Below, piece after piece: positions 20,735 through 29,998 of a DNA stretch of 64,000 nucleotides. The stretch lies in NCBI GenBank assembly GCA_937922155.1, contig CAKZVL010000084.1:1-64000 (forward strand), in the 5' to 3' direction. Source of the stretch: an uncultured Paracoccaceae bacterium. Its GTDB lineage: Bacteria; Pseudomonadota; Alphaproteobacteria; Rhodobacterales; Rhodobacteraceae. The position numbers and the translations under genes are program-made. Position 1 is the stretch's first letter; the number at the start of each line of letters is the position of its first letter. The notes beneath the pieces are model-generated. The model was not told the origin of the DNA, made no database searches, and saw only the letters and a program-made list of their open reading frames with translations.

Positions 20735-21862
20735 ATGGCACCTCACCGGTATATTTTGACAGGCACAGCCGTGCTTGCGTTGGCAGCATGCGAACAATTT
20801 CCAGACTTTGACTTACGTGATTTGGGCAACGGGTTTGATACCTCTGCCGCGGTTACAAATCTTCCCAACCGTCCAGCGGCGGATGATCGTGGGATCATAT
20901 CCTACCCCAACTATCAGGTCGTCGTGGCCCGTCAGAATGAAACAATCACAACGATTTCCGAACGCTTGGGGCTGAACACCGTCTCGGTCGCCGCCTTCAA
21001 CGGGATCGAACCGGACGTCAAACTGCGCCCCGGCGAATTGGTCGCCCTGCCCGGCCGCGTCACAGAACCCTCACCCGCAACAGGTGCGGCAACGACCGGC
21101 CCAATTGTGCCGCTCAGCATCGAAGAGGTCGCAACAACCTCCCTTGATGGTTTGCAAGATGCCCCACGGGTGCCAGAGGTGGTGACACCACAAACGCCTC
21201 CATTGGCCGATCCGGGGATCGAACCAATCCGCCACCGGGTCGAACGGGGCCAAACCGTGTTTGAGCTGAGCCGCCTTTATAACGTCCCCGTGCGCGACAT
21301 CGCAGAATGGAACAGCCTGACGCCCGACCTTGTGGTGCGGGAAGGTCAGTTCCTGTTGATCCCCCAAGGCGGCGCGCAAGCACCAACACCACAGGCGCAA
21401 GCACCTGAAGTTGCGGTGCCGACACCTGCACCTGTGCCTGCACCACAAGCGCCAAGCGTTGCACCTATCGCTGAAACACCAACGCCGGCTCCTGCACCCG
21501 CGACCTCAACAGCTGCGCGTCTGATTTATCCGGTCGATGGTCCGATTTTACGCCCCTATGCGCCAGATCGCAACGAAGGGATCGACATCTCTGCGACGCC
21601 CGGAACGCCCGTGCGCGCCGCAGATAGCGGTGTTGTGGCGGCTGTGACAACGGATACCTCCGGTGTCGCTATCGTCGTCCTACGACATGAAGGTGGGCTT
21701 CTAACCGTTTATACCAACATGGAAAATTTGACGGTTTCAAAAGACGACCGCGTGGCGCAGGGTGACAATCTTGGCCAAGTGCGCGACAGCGAACCGGGCT
21801 TCCTCCACTTCGAAGTGCGGCGTGGTCTGCAATCTTTGGATCCGGCAGATTTCCTACCCTAG
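20735..21862 (+). CDS. NlpD-like lipoprotein: two LysM domains and a degenerate LytM (M23) domain
   Basis: 375 residues. A short signal peptide ends in lipobox LAAC with C19, so it should be a lipoprotein. Two LysM domains (about residues 55-105 and 160-210) bind peptidoglycan; a Pro/Ala/Gln-rich linker leads to a C-terminal M23 domain. The zinc ligands are lost: the HxGxD histidine is replaced in NEGID, the YxH motif reads YTN, and HLHFE reads FLHFE. This is the pattern of amidase activators such as NlpD/EnvC rather than of active peptidases. The ATG at 20735 has GGAG at a good distance. The order surE-pcm-nlpD matches the classic arrangement. Confidence 0.9.
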   Translation: MAPHRYILTGTAVLALAACEQFPDFDLRDLGNGFDTSAAVTNLPNRPAADDRGIISYPNYQVVVARQNETITTISERLGLNTVSVAAFNGIEPDVKLRPGELVALPGRVTEPSPATGAATTGPIVPLSIEEVATTSLDGLQDAPRVPEVVTPQTPPLADPGIEPIRHRVERGQTVFELSRLYNVPVRDIAEWNSLTPDLVVREGQFLLIPQGGAQAPTPQAQAPEVAVPTPAPVPAPQAPSVAPIAETPTPAPAPATSTAARLIYPVDGPILRPYAPDRNEGIDISATPGTPVRAADSGVVAAVTTDTSGVAIVVLRHEGGLLTVYTNMENLTVSKDDRVAQGDNLGQVRDSEPGFLHFEVRRGLQSLDPADFLP

Positions 21863-21879
21863 GGCCAAACCACCCGCGA

Positions 21880-22716
21880 CTAAAACGTGACGCCCTGACG
21901 CCCAGCCAGATCAACAAAATACTGCCATGCGACGCGCCCAGACCGACTGCCGCGCGTCGCCTGCCATTCAATCGCCTCAGCACGCAAGTCCGCATCACTG
22001 ATGGTGACACCATGGGCATCGCAATAGCCCCGGATCATCGCCAAATATTGATCTTGGTCACACGGATGAAAGCCAAGCCAAAGGCCGAAACGATCTGACA
22101 GCGACACTTTCTCCTCGACCGCCTCGCTCGGGGATATCGACGTCGACCGCTCATTCTCGATCATATCGCGCGGCATCAGGTGCCGCCGGTTAGACGTCGC
22201 ATAAAGCACCACGTTCTCAGGCCGACCCTCGATCCCACCATCCAAAACCGCCTTGAGCGATTTGTAGTGGGCATCGTCATTGGTGAACGACAGATCATCG
22301 CAAAACATCAAGAACCGCTCATTCGCATCGCGCAACAGGTTCAAACAGCGCCCAATACTGTCCATATCTTCACGCTGCACCTCGACAATTTTCAGGGCCG
22401 GGCGATCCGCATTAACAGTCCCGTGGATCGCTTTGACAAGGCTCGATTTTCCCATGCCCCGCGCACCCCAAAGAAGCGCGTTATTGGCAGGCAAACCGCG
22501 CGCAAATTGCACGGTGTTGGCAAGCAGGGTATCGCGGGCACGATCCACCCCGATCAAAAGGGACAGATCAACGCGATTGACCTTTGCCACAGGCTCCAAC
22601 CGATCCGGATCGGGATGCCAGACAAAGGCAGCACTCTGCGAAAAATCCGGCGCCACAGCCGCAGGCGGAGATATCCGATCCAGCGCATCCGCTATCCGCT
22701 CTATCGGATCACTCAC
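21880..22716 (-). CDS. DUF815-family AAA+ ATPase
   Basis: 278 residues. Walker A GARGMGKSSLVKAIHG around residue 84 and a Walker B-like LMFCDDLSF; YATSNRRHLMPRD is the conserved sensor-1 region of DUF815 proteins. Function of the family is not established. It overlaps the tatC stop by four bases and is the last gene of the tat operon, as in other Rhodobacterales by my recollection. Confidence 0.88.
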   Translation of the reverse strand: MSDPIERIADALDRISPPAAVAPDFSQSAAFVWHPDPDRLEPVAKVNRVDLSLLIGVDRARDTLLANTVQFARGLPANNALLWGARGMGKSSLVKAIHGTVNADRPALKIVEVQREDMDSIGRCLNLLRDANERFLMFCDDLSFTNDDAHYKSLKAVLDGGIEGRPENVVLYATSNRRHLMPRDMIENERSTSISPSEAVEEKVSLSDRFGLWLGFHPCDQDQYLAMIRGYCDAHGVTISDADLRAEAIEWQATRGSRSGRVAWQYFVDLAGRQGVTF

Positions 22717-23639
22717 TTGGCGGCCTCTTCGGCTTCTGTGGCCTCATCATCGTCGTCCACATCAAACAGGCTCTCGTCTTCGCCAATCACCCCATCCGCA
22801 CGGGCCTGACGGTCTTTCTGACGCTCAACCGCCGCGACTAGGTGGATCGAAATCTCATACAGTCCATAAACAACTGCAAACAAAATCACCTGCGTCACAA
22901 CATCCGGCGGCGTGATCAGGGCCGCCACCATCAAAATACCCACAACCGCATATTTGCGCGTGTTGCGCAGACCCCGCGAACTGGCCAGCCCCGCCTTACC
23001 GAGAAGCGTCAAAAGCACAGGCAATTGAAAACATAGCCCAAAGGCCACGATCATTTTCAACGTGATATCAAGGCTTTCGTTCACCTTACCGTTGAACACA
23101 ATGTCGATGCCCTGGTCGCGCAACGTGCCGCCTTCGATGTCATCGGGCGTGATCATCGCCGCCACAAACGACGGCAAATCCGCAAAGCCAAGAAAAAAGT
23201 TCATCGCAAGCGGCACAACCACATAATGCGCAAATGACGCCCCGAGGATGAACAAAAAGGGCGAAGCGATGATAAACGGTAAAAACGCGTTCTTCTCATT
23301 CTTATACAGTCCGGGCGCCACAAACCGCCAAAGCTGATGGGCAATGACAGGAAACGCCAAGGCCAAACCACCAACGACGGAAATCCGCACCAGCGTGAAA
23401 AAGTATTCTTGTGGCGCTGTGTATTGCATCACGGGGTTCGGGTTGCCCAAACCGCGCATTGTTTTTTCAATCGGCGTCAAAAGAAAGTCGAGGATGAACC
23501 CGCCAAAGCTGAAACAGATGATCATCCCCACCAGAAACGCCGCAGCGGCCCGGATAAGCCGCGTGCGCAGCTCTGCCAGATGTTCAATCAGCGGGGCTGA
23601 GCTGTCTTCTACGTCGTCTACATCGTCAATAACGCTCAT
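22713..23639 (-). CDS. tatC: Sec-independent protein translocase TatC
   Basis: Membrane receptor of twin-arginine export. 308 residues with six hydrophobic segments; the N-terminal HLAELRTRLIRA and the PxxYFFTLVRISVVGGLALAFPVI region are family hallmarks. A charged C-terminal tail of about 40 residues (rich in Asp and Glu) follows the last helix. It overlaps tatB by four bases. Molybdenum hydroxylases and other cofactor enzymes may be clients. Confidence 0.95.
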   Translation of the reverse strand: MSVIDDVDDVEDSSAPLIEHLAELRTRLIRAAAAFLVGMIICFSFGGFILDFLLTPIEKTMRGLGNPNPVMQYTAPQEYFFTLVRISVVGGLALAFPVIAHQLWRFVAPGLYKNEKNAFLPFIIASPFLFILGASFAHYVVVPLAMNFFLGFADLPSFVAAMITPDDIEGGTLRDQGIDIVFNGKVNESLDITLKMIVAFGLCFQLPVLLTLLGKAGLASSRGLRNTRKYAVVGILMVAALITPPDVVTQVILFAVVYGLYEISIHLVAAVERQKDRQARADGVIGEDESLFDVDDDDEATEAEEAAK

Positions 23640-24127
23640 GCGTCTGCCTCTGGTGTGGCTTTGGCCGCGGCCGCTTTGGCGGCACGTGTTGCCTTGGCTT
23701 TGGCTGCCCGCGCCGCTTTGGCCTTCGCCGCTTTGGCAGCCTTCGCCGCCTCTGCGGCTTCTCTGGCCTGACGCTCGGTCGCGGCCTTCGCCATCGCATC
23801 GTTAATCTTGGCTTTGTCCGCTTTGCGCTTTTCCGACAGCTTTGAAGTCTCTGACCCGTCTTCAAAAGTCGATTTCACACTGTCGCGGATCGCATCGGTG
23901 CCAAACTTGGCCGGGTTGGCCGCAGCCTTGATGGTGGTCGAGATGTCATTGACACCCGCATCATCCGCCGCCGCTTCCATGGCGCGGCTAAACTCGCGCG
24001 CCATGCGCCGGGCTTTGCCTGTGTACTCTCCCATCGTGCGAAACAGACCCGGCAGGTCTTTTGGCCCAATGACGATCAGGGCAACAATGCCCACGACCAT
24101 AAGTTCACCCCATGAAAGCCCGAACAT
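23636..24127 (-). CDS. tatB: Sec-independent protein translocase TatB
   Basis: 163 residues. One N-terminal membrane helix (MFGLSWGELMVVGIVALIVI) followed by the amphipathic GPKDLPGLFRTMGEYTGKAR segment of TatB, then a long Ala/Lys-rich tail with repeated KAAKA-like units from about residue 110. The tail DNA is correspondingly repetitive and variable. Second gene of tatABC. Confidence 0.94.
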   Translation of the reverse strand: MFGLSWGELMVVGIVALIVIGPKDLPGLFRTMGEYTGKARRMAREFSRAMEAAADDAGVNDISTTIKAAANPAKFGTDAIRDSVKSTFEDGSETSKLSEKRKADKAKINDAMAKAATERQAREAAEAAKAAKAAKAKAARAAKAKATRAAKAAAAKATPEADA

Positions 24128-24133
24128 ACGCGC

Positions 24134-24346
24134 TTAGACTTTGTCTTTGTCTTCGGCAGGTGTGACGTCTTTGGCTTCCGCCAATCCGTCTTCGATCTCT
24201 TGCTTGCCGTCATCAACGCCCTTCTTAAACGCGGTGATGCCTTTGCCGACTTCGCCCATCATTGTGGAAATTTTCCCACGACCAAACAGGACCAAAACGA
24301 CGACGCCGATCAGCAAAAGACCGGGCAAACCGATGTTGTTAAGCAT
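24134..24346 (-). CDS. tatA: Sec-independent protein translocase TatA
   Basis: 70 residues from the ATG at 24346, which has GGAG eight bases upstream; a TTG nine codons earlier is in frame but less likely. One membrane helix ([20 protein letters not shown]) and the FGxGK...FKKG amphipathic segment identify TatA, the pore-forming component. It is the first gene of tatA-tatB-tatC-DUF815. Confidence 0.94.
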   Translation of the reverse strand: MLNNIGLPGLLLIGVVVLVLFGRGKISTMMGEVGKGITAFKKGVDDGKQEIEDGLAEAKDVTPAEDKDKV

Positions 24347-24471
24347 TTCAATTCTCCAATCAAAGGGCGCCAAGCACCCGGAACCTTTCCAAACACATAG
24401 GCGGGCAATGAGGCCCTTAAAAGGGTAAATCGACCCGAGGACCCCCCTTTTTTAATTGATCTTTTCGCTTT

Positions 24472-24511
24472 TTGTGCCATTTTTCTGTCAGTTGACAATA
24501 TAATGGCACAA
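24472..24511. promoter_or_regulatory. long-arm inverted repeat at the WYL-regulator promoter (probable operator)
   Basis: A perfect 9-base inverted repeat TTGTGCCAT (24472-24480) and ATGGCACAA (24503-24511) with a 22-base spacer; the half-site centres are about three helical turns apart. A TATAAT sequence (24499-24504) sits between and partly inside the right arm, and the right arm ends two bases before the ATG at 24513. This is a plausible autoregulatory operator. Confidence 0.6.
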
Positions 24512-24512
24512 C

Positions 24513-25181
24513 ATGAAACGCGCAGACCGATTGATGCAGTTAATCCAACTGCTTCGCGATGACCGCATGCACCGGGCAGAAGACCTCGCCAAGACGCTGG
24601 GTGTTTCGTTGCGTACGATGTACCGCGACCTTGATACCTTGGCCGCCTCCGGCGTCCCGATCGAGGGGGCGCGCGGGCTGGGCTACCGCGTCACCGCCGC
24701 CTTCACCCTGCCGCCGCTGAACCTCACCATGACAGAGGTTGAGGTGCTGCATCTGGGCCTTTTGGCCGTCAGCCAAGGGGGCGACAACGAACTGGCCGAC
24801 GCAGCGCGCAGCCTATCGGCCAAGCTAGAGGCGGTGATGCCCGAAAACCGGACCAGCGCGCCTGCCGGTTACAGCTTTGCCACCTACCCTTTTGCGAACG
24901 CCGCACGTGGGTTCCAATACCTCCCCGTGATCCGCCAAGCGATCCGCACCCGCCAAAAACTGGCCATCACCCTGCAGGGCGCGGATAAAATCCTGCGCCC
25001 CCTGCAACTGGATTACTGGGGCCGCCTGTGGACCTGCGTCGCATGGTGCGAAACCAGCCGCGATTTTGACGAACTGCGCATAGATCAGATCGAAACGCTG
25101 CGCCTGCTCCCCGGCCTTTTCGTTGAAGAACCGGGAAAAGCACTGGCCGATTTCAACGCCAAGAAATTGGCCAACCCCTGA
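24513..25181 (+). CDS. HTH/WYL-domain transcriptional regulator (YafY type)
   Basis: 222 residues. N-terminal helix-turn-helix (RLMQLIQLLRDD, then DLAKTLGVSLRTMYRDLDTL) followed by a WYL-type sensor domain; in the usual WYL core position it reads RPLQLDYWGRLWTCVAWCE. WYL regulators sense nucleotides or nucleic acid and often repress their own genes. It is divergent from tatA and convergent with a TauE/SafE gene. A likely operator lies in its promoter. Confidence 0.88.
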   Translation: MKRADRLMQLIQLLRDDRMHRAEDLAKTLGVSLRTMYRDLDTLAASGVPIEGARGLGYRVTAAFTLPPLNLTMTEVEVLHLGLLAVSQGGDNELADAARSLSAKLEAVMPENRTSAPAGYSFATYPFANAARGFQYLPVIRQAIRTRQKLAITLQGADKILRPLQLDYWGRLWTCVAWCETSRDFDELRIDQIETLRLLPGLFVEEPGKALADFNAKKLANP

Positions 25182-25213
25182 TCATCTTGTAAAAAATACT
25201 CCCGCCGGAGGCG
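25181..25213. repeat. dispersed 3'-end element copy (reverse orientation)
   Basis: ATCATCTTGTAAAAAATACT followed by CCCGCCGGAGGCG, the reverse complement of the core seen at 41922-41953. It fills the space between two convergent genes (ends at 25181 and 25221), where a shared bidirectional transcript end would be useful. Confidence 0.7.
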
Positions 25214-25220
25214 TCCAGTT

Positions 25221-26036
25221 TTACCAACCCAACGCCTTGCGCAGCATGTTCAGCGCCACAAGGATAAGGAAAATCCCAAAGACCTTTTTTAGCGGCCCTG
25301 CGTCCATCTTATGGGCCAATGCTGCCCCCCAAGGGGCCGTGATCAACGTCATCGCGATCACCAATGCAAAGGCCACAAAGTTAACGGCCCCAATTGAGTA
25401 AGGTGGCGCAACCCTTTGACTAACAATCAAAAACCCAATGACAGAGGGCACAGCAATGATCACACCAAACCCAGCCGCCGTCGCCACGGCCCGGTGGATC
25501 GGTGTGTTATAAAGGCTCATCACCGGCACACCGAAACTGCCGCCACCAATGCCCATCAACACGGATAAAAACCCCAACAGCGGCGACAATATCACCCGCA
25601 TCCACCCCCTTGGCATGGCCTCCCCCAAACGCCAGCTTTTGTTGCCAAAGGCCATATAGAGCCCCACGATAATCGCCAAACAGCCAAAGATCGCCTGCAG
25701 AGCGTCAGATCGTAGTGACGACGCAACCGTCACCCCAAACAACGCCCCCACAACAATCCCCGGCGCCCAAGTCTTCAGAATATCCCAATCCACGGCCCCT
25801 TTCTTGTTGTGGCTCAACACGGACCGCACAGAGGTAACGATGATCGTGGCCAGCGACGTCCCAAGGCACAGCTGCATCAATTGCGGGCTTTCAAAGCCCA
25901 GAACGCTAAAGGCATAGAAAAACGCAGGCACCAAAACGATGCCGCCCCCAACGCCCAAAAGCCCGGCCAAAACGCCAGCGAATGCCCCAATGACCAGCAA
26001 TAGCGCGCCCATCCACAGCAAAAGGGTTATGTCCAT
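25221..26036 (-). CDS. TauE/SafE family anion exporter (sulfite exporter type)
   Basis: 271 residues, about eight hydrophobic segments. The two family repeats are visible: GVLAGLLGVGGGIVLVPAFF near the N-terminus and LSVLMGIGGGSFGVPVM in the second half. Family members export sulfite, sulfoacetate or other organosulfur anions, but specificity cannot be read from sequence. The start follows the dusA stop by one base on the same strand. Confidence 0.88.
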   Translation of the reverse strand: MDITLLLWMGALLLVIGAFAGVLAGLLGVGGGIVLVPAFFYAFSVLGFESPQLMQLCLGTSLATIIVTSVRSVLSHNKKGAVDWDILKTWAPGIVVGALFGVTVASSLRSDALQAIFGCLAIIVGLYMAFGNKSWRLGEAMPRGWMRVILSPLLGFLSVLMGIGGGSFGVPVMSLYNTPIHRAVATAAGFGVIIAVPSVIGFLIVSQRVAPPYSIGAVNFVAFALVIAMTLITAPWGAALAHKMDAGPLKKVFGIFLILVALNMLRKALGW

Positions 26037-26037
26037 G

Positions 26038-27024
26038 CTACGCCGCCAATTCTGTTATATGGGCGAAAGCCTGTTCCACGACTTCGGGGCCCACACCGTC
26101 CTTTGTCGCATTTTCCGATAGATGGCGACGCCACAACCGCGCGCCCGGCCGCCCGGCAAACAGGCCGAGCATATGGCGCGTCACGTGATTAACCCGGCCA
26201 CCCGCCGACAAATGATCGTCGATATAGGGCACCATCAGATGCACCACCTCTTCCAAACTGCGCGGGCTAACGTCCTTGCAAAAAATGCGCCGATCCGCGT
26301 CTAACAAAACAGCCTCTGGCGTGTGATAGGCCGCGCGCCCAATCATCACACCGTCCAGCGCCTCCAGCAGTTCTTCTGCCAGATCAAGGTCTTGGATACC
26401 ACCGTTAATGCTCAGGTGCAGGTTGGGAAAGGTCGCCTTCATTTGACGCACAAGGTCATAGTCCAAGGGCGGAATATCGCGGTTTTCCTTGGGCGACAGG
26501 CCTTGCAACCACGCCTTTCGGGCATGGATTGTAAACCGCTCAACCCCGGCGGCGGACACGCGCGCCAGAAAATCAGGCAGCACCTCCTCAGGCTCTTGGT
26601 CATCCACGCCGATACGGCATTTTACGGTCACGGGCACATCCACCGCCGCGATCATCGCCTCACAGCAGCGCGCGACGACGTCAGGACGTTCCATTAAAAC
26701 CGCACCAAATGATCCCGACTTCACCCGATCGGACGGGCAGCCGCAGTTGAGGTTCACCTCATCATAGCCAAAATCAACAGCGATCCGCGCCGCCTCTGCC
26801 AATTGCACAGGGTCCGACCCGCCCAGCTGGATTGCAACAGGATGTTCGCTTGGATCAAACCTTAAAAGGCGATCGCGATCGCCGTTGATGACGGCGGGGG
26901 CTGTGACCATTTCGGTGTAAAGCAACGCCTCACCCGTCATCAAACGATGCAGGTACCGGCAATGCCGGTCCGTCCAGTCCATCATCGGTGCGACAGATAG
27001 TTTTGCGTGTCGTTTGATCTGCAT
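26038..27024 (-). CDS. dusA: tRNA-dihydrouridine synthase A
   Basis: FMN enzyme that reduces uridines in the tRNA D-loop. 328 residues with the DusA features PMMDWTDRHCRYLHR at the N-terminus, the catalytic cysteine in NLNCGCPSDRV, and KCRIGVDD. The length and the RHCR motif favour DusA over DusB/DusC. The TauE-like gene follows directly and may be co-transcribed. Confidence 0.93.
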   Translation of the reverse strand: MQIKRHAKLSVAPMMDWTDRHCRYLHRLMTGEALLYTEMVTAPAVINGDRDRLLRFDPSEHPVAIQLGGSDPVQLAEAARIAVDFGYDEVNLNCGCPSDRVKSGSFGAVLMERPDVVARCCEAMIAAVDVPVTVKCRIGVDDQEPEEVLPDFLARVSAAGVERFTIHARKAWLQGLSPKENRDIPPLDYDLVRQMKATFPNLHLSINGGIQDLDLAEELLEALDGVMIGRAAYHTPEAVLLDADRRIFCKDVSPRSLEEVVHLMVPYIDDHLSAGGRVNHVTRHMLGLFAGRPGARLWRRHLSENATKDGVGPEVVEQAFAHITELAA

Positions 27025-27070
27025 AGGCTGGCTTTTGCCACATCCAATCTGTCGGCGCTAGACCACCGTT

Positions 27071-27448
27071 CTAGCTGACAAATTGGGTAAATGACAAAAT
27101 GTTCCCGTCCGGATCCTTGAACCAGACGATCTTGTGACCATCCGGGCTGGTCCACACACCATTGTCGTCTTGCCCCAGCACGCCAAACGATTGAAACGTG
27201 ACGCCTTTCGCGGCAAGGGTTTCGACTTCGGTTTCCAAATCGCTCACCAACCAGCCATGAACCGTATAGGCAACAGGTGAAAAGTTGACGACAATTTGCA
27301 CGCGCAGCACGCTTTCACCATCCGCAAACACAAGCGCAAAGGGCGAGGTTTCCATCAATGTCAGGCCAAGAATATCTGAATAGAAAACCTTCGCCGCCTC
27401 AGGATCAGACGTCGCAATGAAAGAGATCGGCTGTCTTGATACAGTCAT
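27071..27448 (-). CDS. VOC-superfamily (glyoxalase/bleomycin-resistance) protein
   Basis: 125 residues in one vicinal-oxygen-chelate module: PISFIATSDPEAAKVFYSDILGL at the first beta-alpha unit (only part cited as the family hallmark), then KIVWFKDPDGNILSF at the C-terminus with a glutamate-to-asparagine type metal position. Specific reaction is unknown. The 278 bases between it and the next gene (27449-27726) contain no gene I can support. Confidence 0.85.
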   Translation of the reverse strand: MTVSRQPISFIATSDPEAAKVFYSDILGLTLMETSPFALVFADGESVLRVQIVVNFSPVAYTVHGWLVSDLETEVETLAAKGVTFQSFGVLGQDDNGVWTSPDGHKIVWFKDPDGNILSFTQFVS

Positions 27449-27726
27449 AGTCTTGCCCTTCCCGAAACAGCTTGCCGTCAGTATGCAGTTTCCATCGATC
27501 AGGGGTCAACCTGACGCAAAGGTCACGCGCGCATCACCCACAAGCGTCAAGATCGCCTCACATTTACCGCGTCGCTCAGTCTCACGGTAAAATAAAATTG
27601 GTCGATGAAACAGGGTCAACGCGCAGCACAGTCGGGCGCGCGCCGCTTAAAATGCGCAAACGGCACTTTTGGATACCAACCTCAGCCACTTACCGATAGG
27701 ACAAAGGGCACAAAGGATACCCCCCC

Positions 27727-28836
27727 GTGACTGAGCAGACCCAAACCAGCCCGTTCGAAATATTCGCCGTGACCGTCCCGGGCCTGGAAGCCACATTAGC
27801 GGATGAGGTCGCAGCGGCAGGCTTTGACGCCACCCCTGTTCCCGGCGGTGTCACCTTCACCGGCACATGGCCCGACGTCTGGCGCGCCAATCTCACCTTG
27901 CGCGGCGCCACGCGCATTCTGGCGCGCATCGGCAGTTTTCGCGCTTTCCATCTTGCCCAGCTCGACAAACGGGCGACAAAGTTCGACTGGCTCTCAATCC
28001 TGCGCCCAGACGTTCCCGTCAAAATCGACGTCACAACGCGCGCTTCAAAAATCTACCACGCTAGGGCGGCAAGCCAACGCATCGAAAAGGCGCTGATTAC
28101 CGCTGGAATCACCGTGACGCCAGACGCACAGCTGGTGCTCAAAACACGGATCGACGACAACCTTGTGACCTTTTCCTTGGACACCAGCGGTGAGGCTTTG
28201 CACATCCGCAACCACAAAAACTTTGTCGGCAAAGCGCCGATGCGCGAAAATCTCGCCGCCTTGTTCCTGCGCCAATGTGGCTACGCCGGCGGCGAACCCG
28301 TGCTCGACCCCATGTGCGGCTCGGGCACATTCCTGATCGAGGCCGCAGAAATCGCCGCTGGCCTGCTGCCCGGGCGCAGCCGCAGCTTTGCCTTTGAACA
28401 GCTCGCCAGCTTTGATCCCGACCAATTTAACGCCATGAAAACCGTGCCAAAGCCTGTTGCAACCCCCAGCTTCTTTGGCAGCGACCGCGACGCAGGCGCG
28501 ATCAAGGGCGCGCGCGAAAACGCTGCCCGCGCAGGTGTGGACATCCAGTTCACCCAACACGCCGTCAGCGATCTGCAACGGCCCGATACACCCCCGGGGC
28601 TAATCATGGTCAACCCACCCTATGGCGGTCGCATCGGCAACAAAAAACTGCTCTACGGCCTTTACGGCGCTTTGGGCAAAACCATCCTCACGTCATTTTC
28701 AGGCTGGCGCGTCGGCCTTATCACCAGCGAAGCGGGCCTTGCCAAAGCCACAGACCTGCCCTTCAAACCAGACGCCGGTCCAATCTCGCACGGCGGCATC
28801 CGCATCACGCTGTTTCAAACAAACCCGCTCTCTTAA
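27727..28836 (+). CDS. THUMP-domain class I SAM RNA methyltransferase (RlmL/YpsC type)
   Basis: 369 residues from a GTG. N-terminal ferredoxin-like and THUMP region (FAVTVPGLEATLADEV at residue 13 onward), then an N6-adenine-type methyltransferase domain with DPMCGSGTFLIEAAEIA and the catalytic NPPYGGRIG. This is the m2G2445-rRNA methyltransferase family in E. coli, without the fused second domain of RlmKL. The exact rRNA target is an inference. Confidence 0.88.
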   Translation: MTEQTQTSPFEIFAVTVPGLEATLADEVAAAGFDATPVPGGVTFTGTWPDVWRANLTLRGATRILARIGSFRAFHLAQLDKRATKFDWLSILRPDVPVKIDVTTRASKIYHARAASQRIEKALITAGITVTPDAQLVLKTRIDDNLVTFSLDTSGEALHIRNHKNFVGKAPMRENLAALFLRQCGYAGGEPVLDPMCGSGTFLIEAAEIAAGLLPGRSRSFAFEQLASFDPDQFNAMKTVPKPVATPSFFGSDRDAGAIKGARENAARAGVDIQFTQHAVSDLQRPDTPPGLIMVNPPYGGRIGNKKLLYGLYGALGKTILTSFSGWRVGLITSEAGLAKATDLPFKPDAGPISHGGIRITLFQTNPLS

Positions 28837-28850
28837 GGGGCGCATTCACG

Positions 28851-28907
28851 CATCATCTTGCCAAAAATACTCCCGCGCGGAGCGCGTAGGGTGGGTCTTG
28901 ACCCACC
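28851..28907. repeat. variant dispersed 3'-end element plus inverted repeat
   Basis: CATCATCTTGCCAAAAATAC then CTCCCGCGCGGAGCGCG, a variant of the element core, followed at 28890-28907 by GGTGGGTC-TT-GACCCACC, an 8-base inverted repeat with a two-base centre. It sits between convergent genes ending at 28836 and 28912. Confidence 0.65.
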
Positions 28908-28911
28908 GCAC

Positions 28912-29994
28912 CTAAAAATAAACCGCCTGCCCGGATTCAGCCGACTTTTGCGCCGCCAACCCGATCTGCACCGCCCAGGCACCATCGGCCAAGGTCACCT
29001 CAACCGCGCCCGCCCCGTGCAACACCGCGTTGAAACGCTGATGCTGATAAAACGTCGATCCATTATGATCACCGGCTTCCAACAAGGTCGGATCAACCGG
29101 TATCTCTGATCGCACCGGGCCCTTAGGGCTGCGCGGCGAAATCACCAATTCCGGCACCGGTGCCGCGCCCAGCGCCTCGGGCCAAAACCGCCCCGGTCCG
29201 GGCACGAAACACTCGATCTTGCCTTTTGGTCCCACCGCTGAAATCTCTTCTTGATAGGTGGATCCTTCGGCAAACATACACAGTTCCAACATCGCCCGCG
29301 CGCCGCTGTCGAAATCCACGATTACATAGCCATTGTCCCAAATGTCCGGCACGCGTCCTGCATAGCGCTCATCCAAATGGTTCGCCGTCTGCCCCGCACT
29401 CGCCATCACGCGCACAGGGTCCGACTTTAGGATCAGCCGCATCAGATCAAAGAAATGACAGCACTTTTCGACCAACGTCCCGCCCGTGTTTTCATTAAAC
29501 CGGTTCCAATCGCCAATCTTTGGCAAAAACGGAAAGCGATGCTCACGCACGCTCAGCATCGCAATCCCACCTGTGGCCTGCTCTGCCTGCTCGATCAGGG
29601 CCGCAACGGGTGGCATATAGCGATACTCCATCGCCACCCAAACCGGATGGGGATAGCCTGCAAACAATTCATCCAACGCGTCCTTGTCCTCTGGACGCGT
29701 GTAAAGCGGCTTTTCCACCAATATCGGCAAAGGCCGGGTTTTCACGATCTGGCGCAGGTTGTCGACATGCAAATAATTGGGGCTGACAATCACCAAAGCA
29801 TCCAGACCGTCCTGCGCCAAAAGCGCGTCAAGACTTTCCGCGACAGCCGCGCCGCCGGCCAGCTTGGCCGCCGATTGCGCCAACTCGTCCACCGGATCGT
29901 AAACAACGCTCACGCGTCCCTCGGGCAATAGGTTGATATTGTTGATATGCTCGTGACCCATCATGCCACAGCCAATCAAACCATAGTGTTTCAT
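28912..29994 (-). CDS. Gfo/Idh/MocA-family NAD(P)-dependent sugar oxidoreductase
   Basis: 360 residues from the ATG at 29994. Rossmann motif GLIGCGMMGHEH at residues 5-16, the conserved VEKPLYT (EKP lysine) and a C-terminal domain with GGTLVEKCCHFFDLMRL where family members carry the catalytic histidine. These enzymes oxidise sugars or inositols; I recall that the NAD-dependent sulfoquinovosidases of family GH188 share this fold. It lies four bases after a GntR regulator gene and is divergent from a flavin monooxygenase operon, so it probably acts on the same sugar-like substrate. Confidence 0.88.
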   Translation of the reverse strand: MKHYGLIGCGMMGHEHINNINLLPEGRVSVVYDPVDELAQSAAKLAGGAAVAESLDALLAQDGLDALVIVSPNYLHVDNLRQIVKTRPLPILVEKPLYTRPEDKDALDELFAGYPHPVWVAMEYRYMPPVAALIEQAEQATGGIAMLSVREHRFPFLPKIGDWNRFNENTGGTLVEKCCHFFDLMRLILKSDPVRVMASAGQTANHLDERYAGRVPDIWDNGYVIVDFDSGARAMLELCMFAEGSTYQEEISAVGPKGKIECFVPGPGRFWPEALGAAPVPELVISPRSPKGPVRSEIPVDPTLLEAGDHNGSTFYQHQRFNAVLHGAGAVEVTLADGAWAVQIGLAAQKSAESGQAVYF

Positions 29995-29998
29995 GCGC

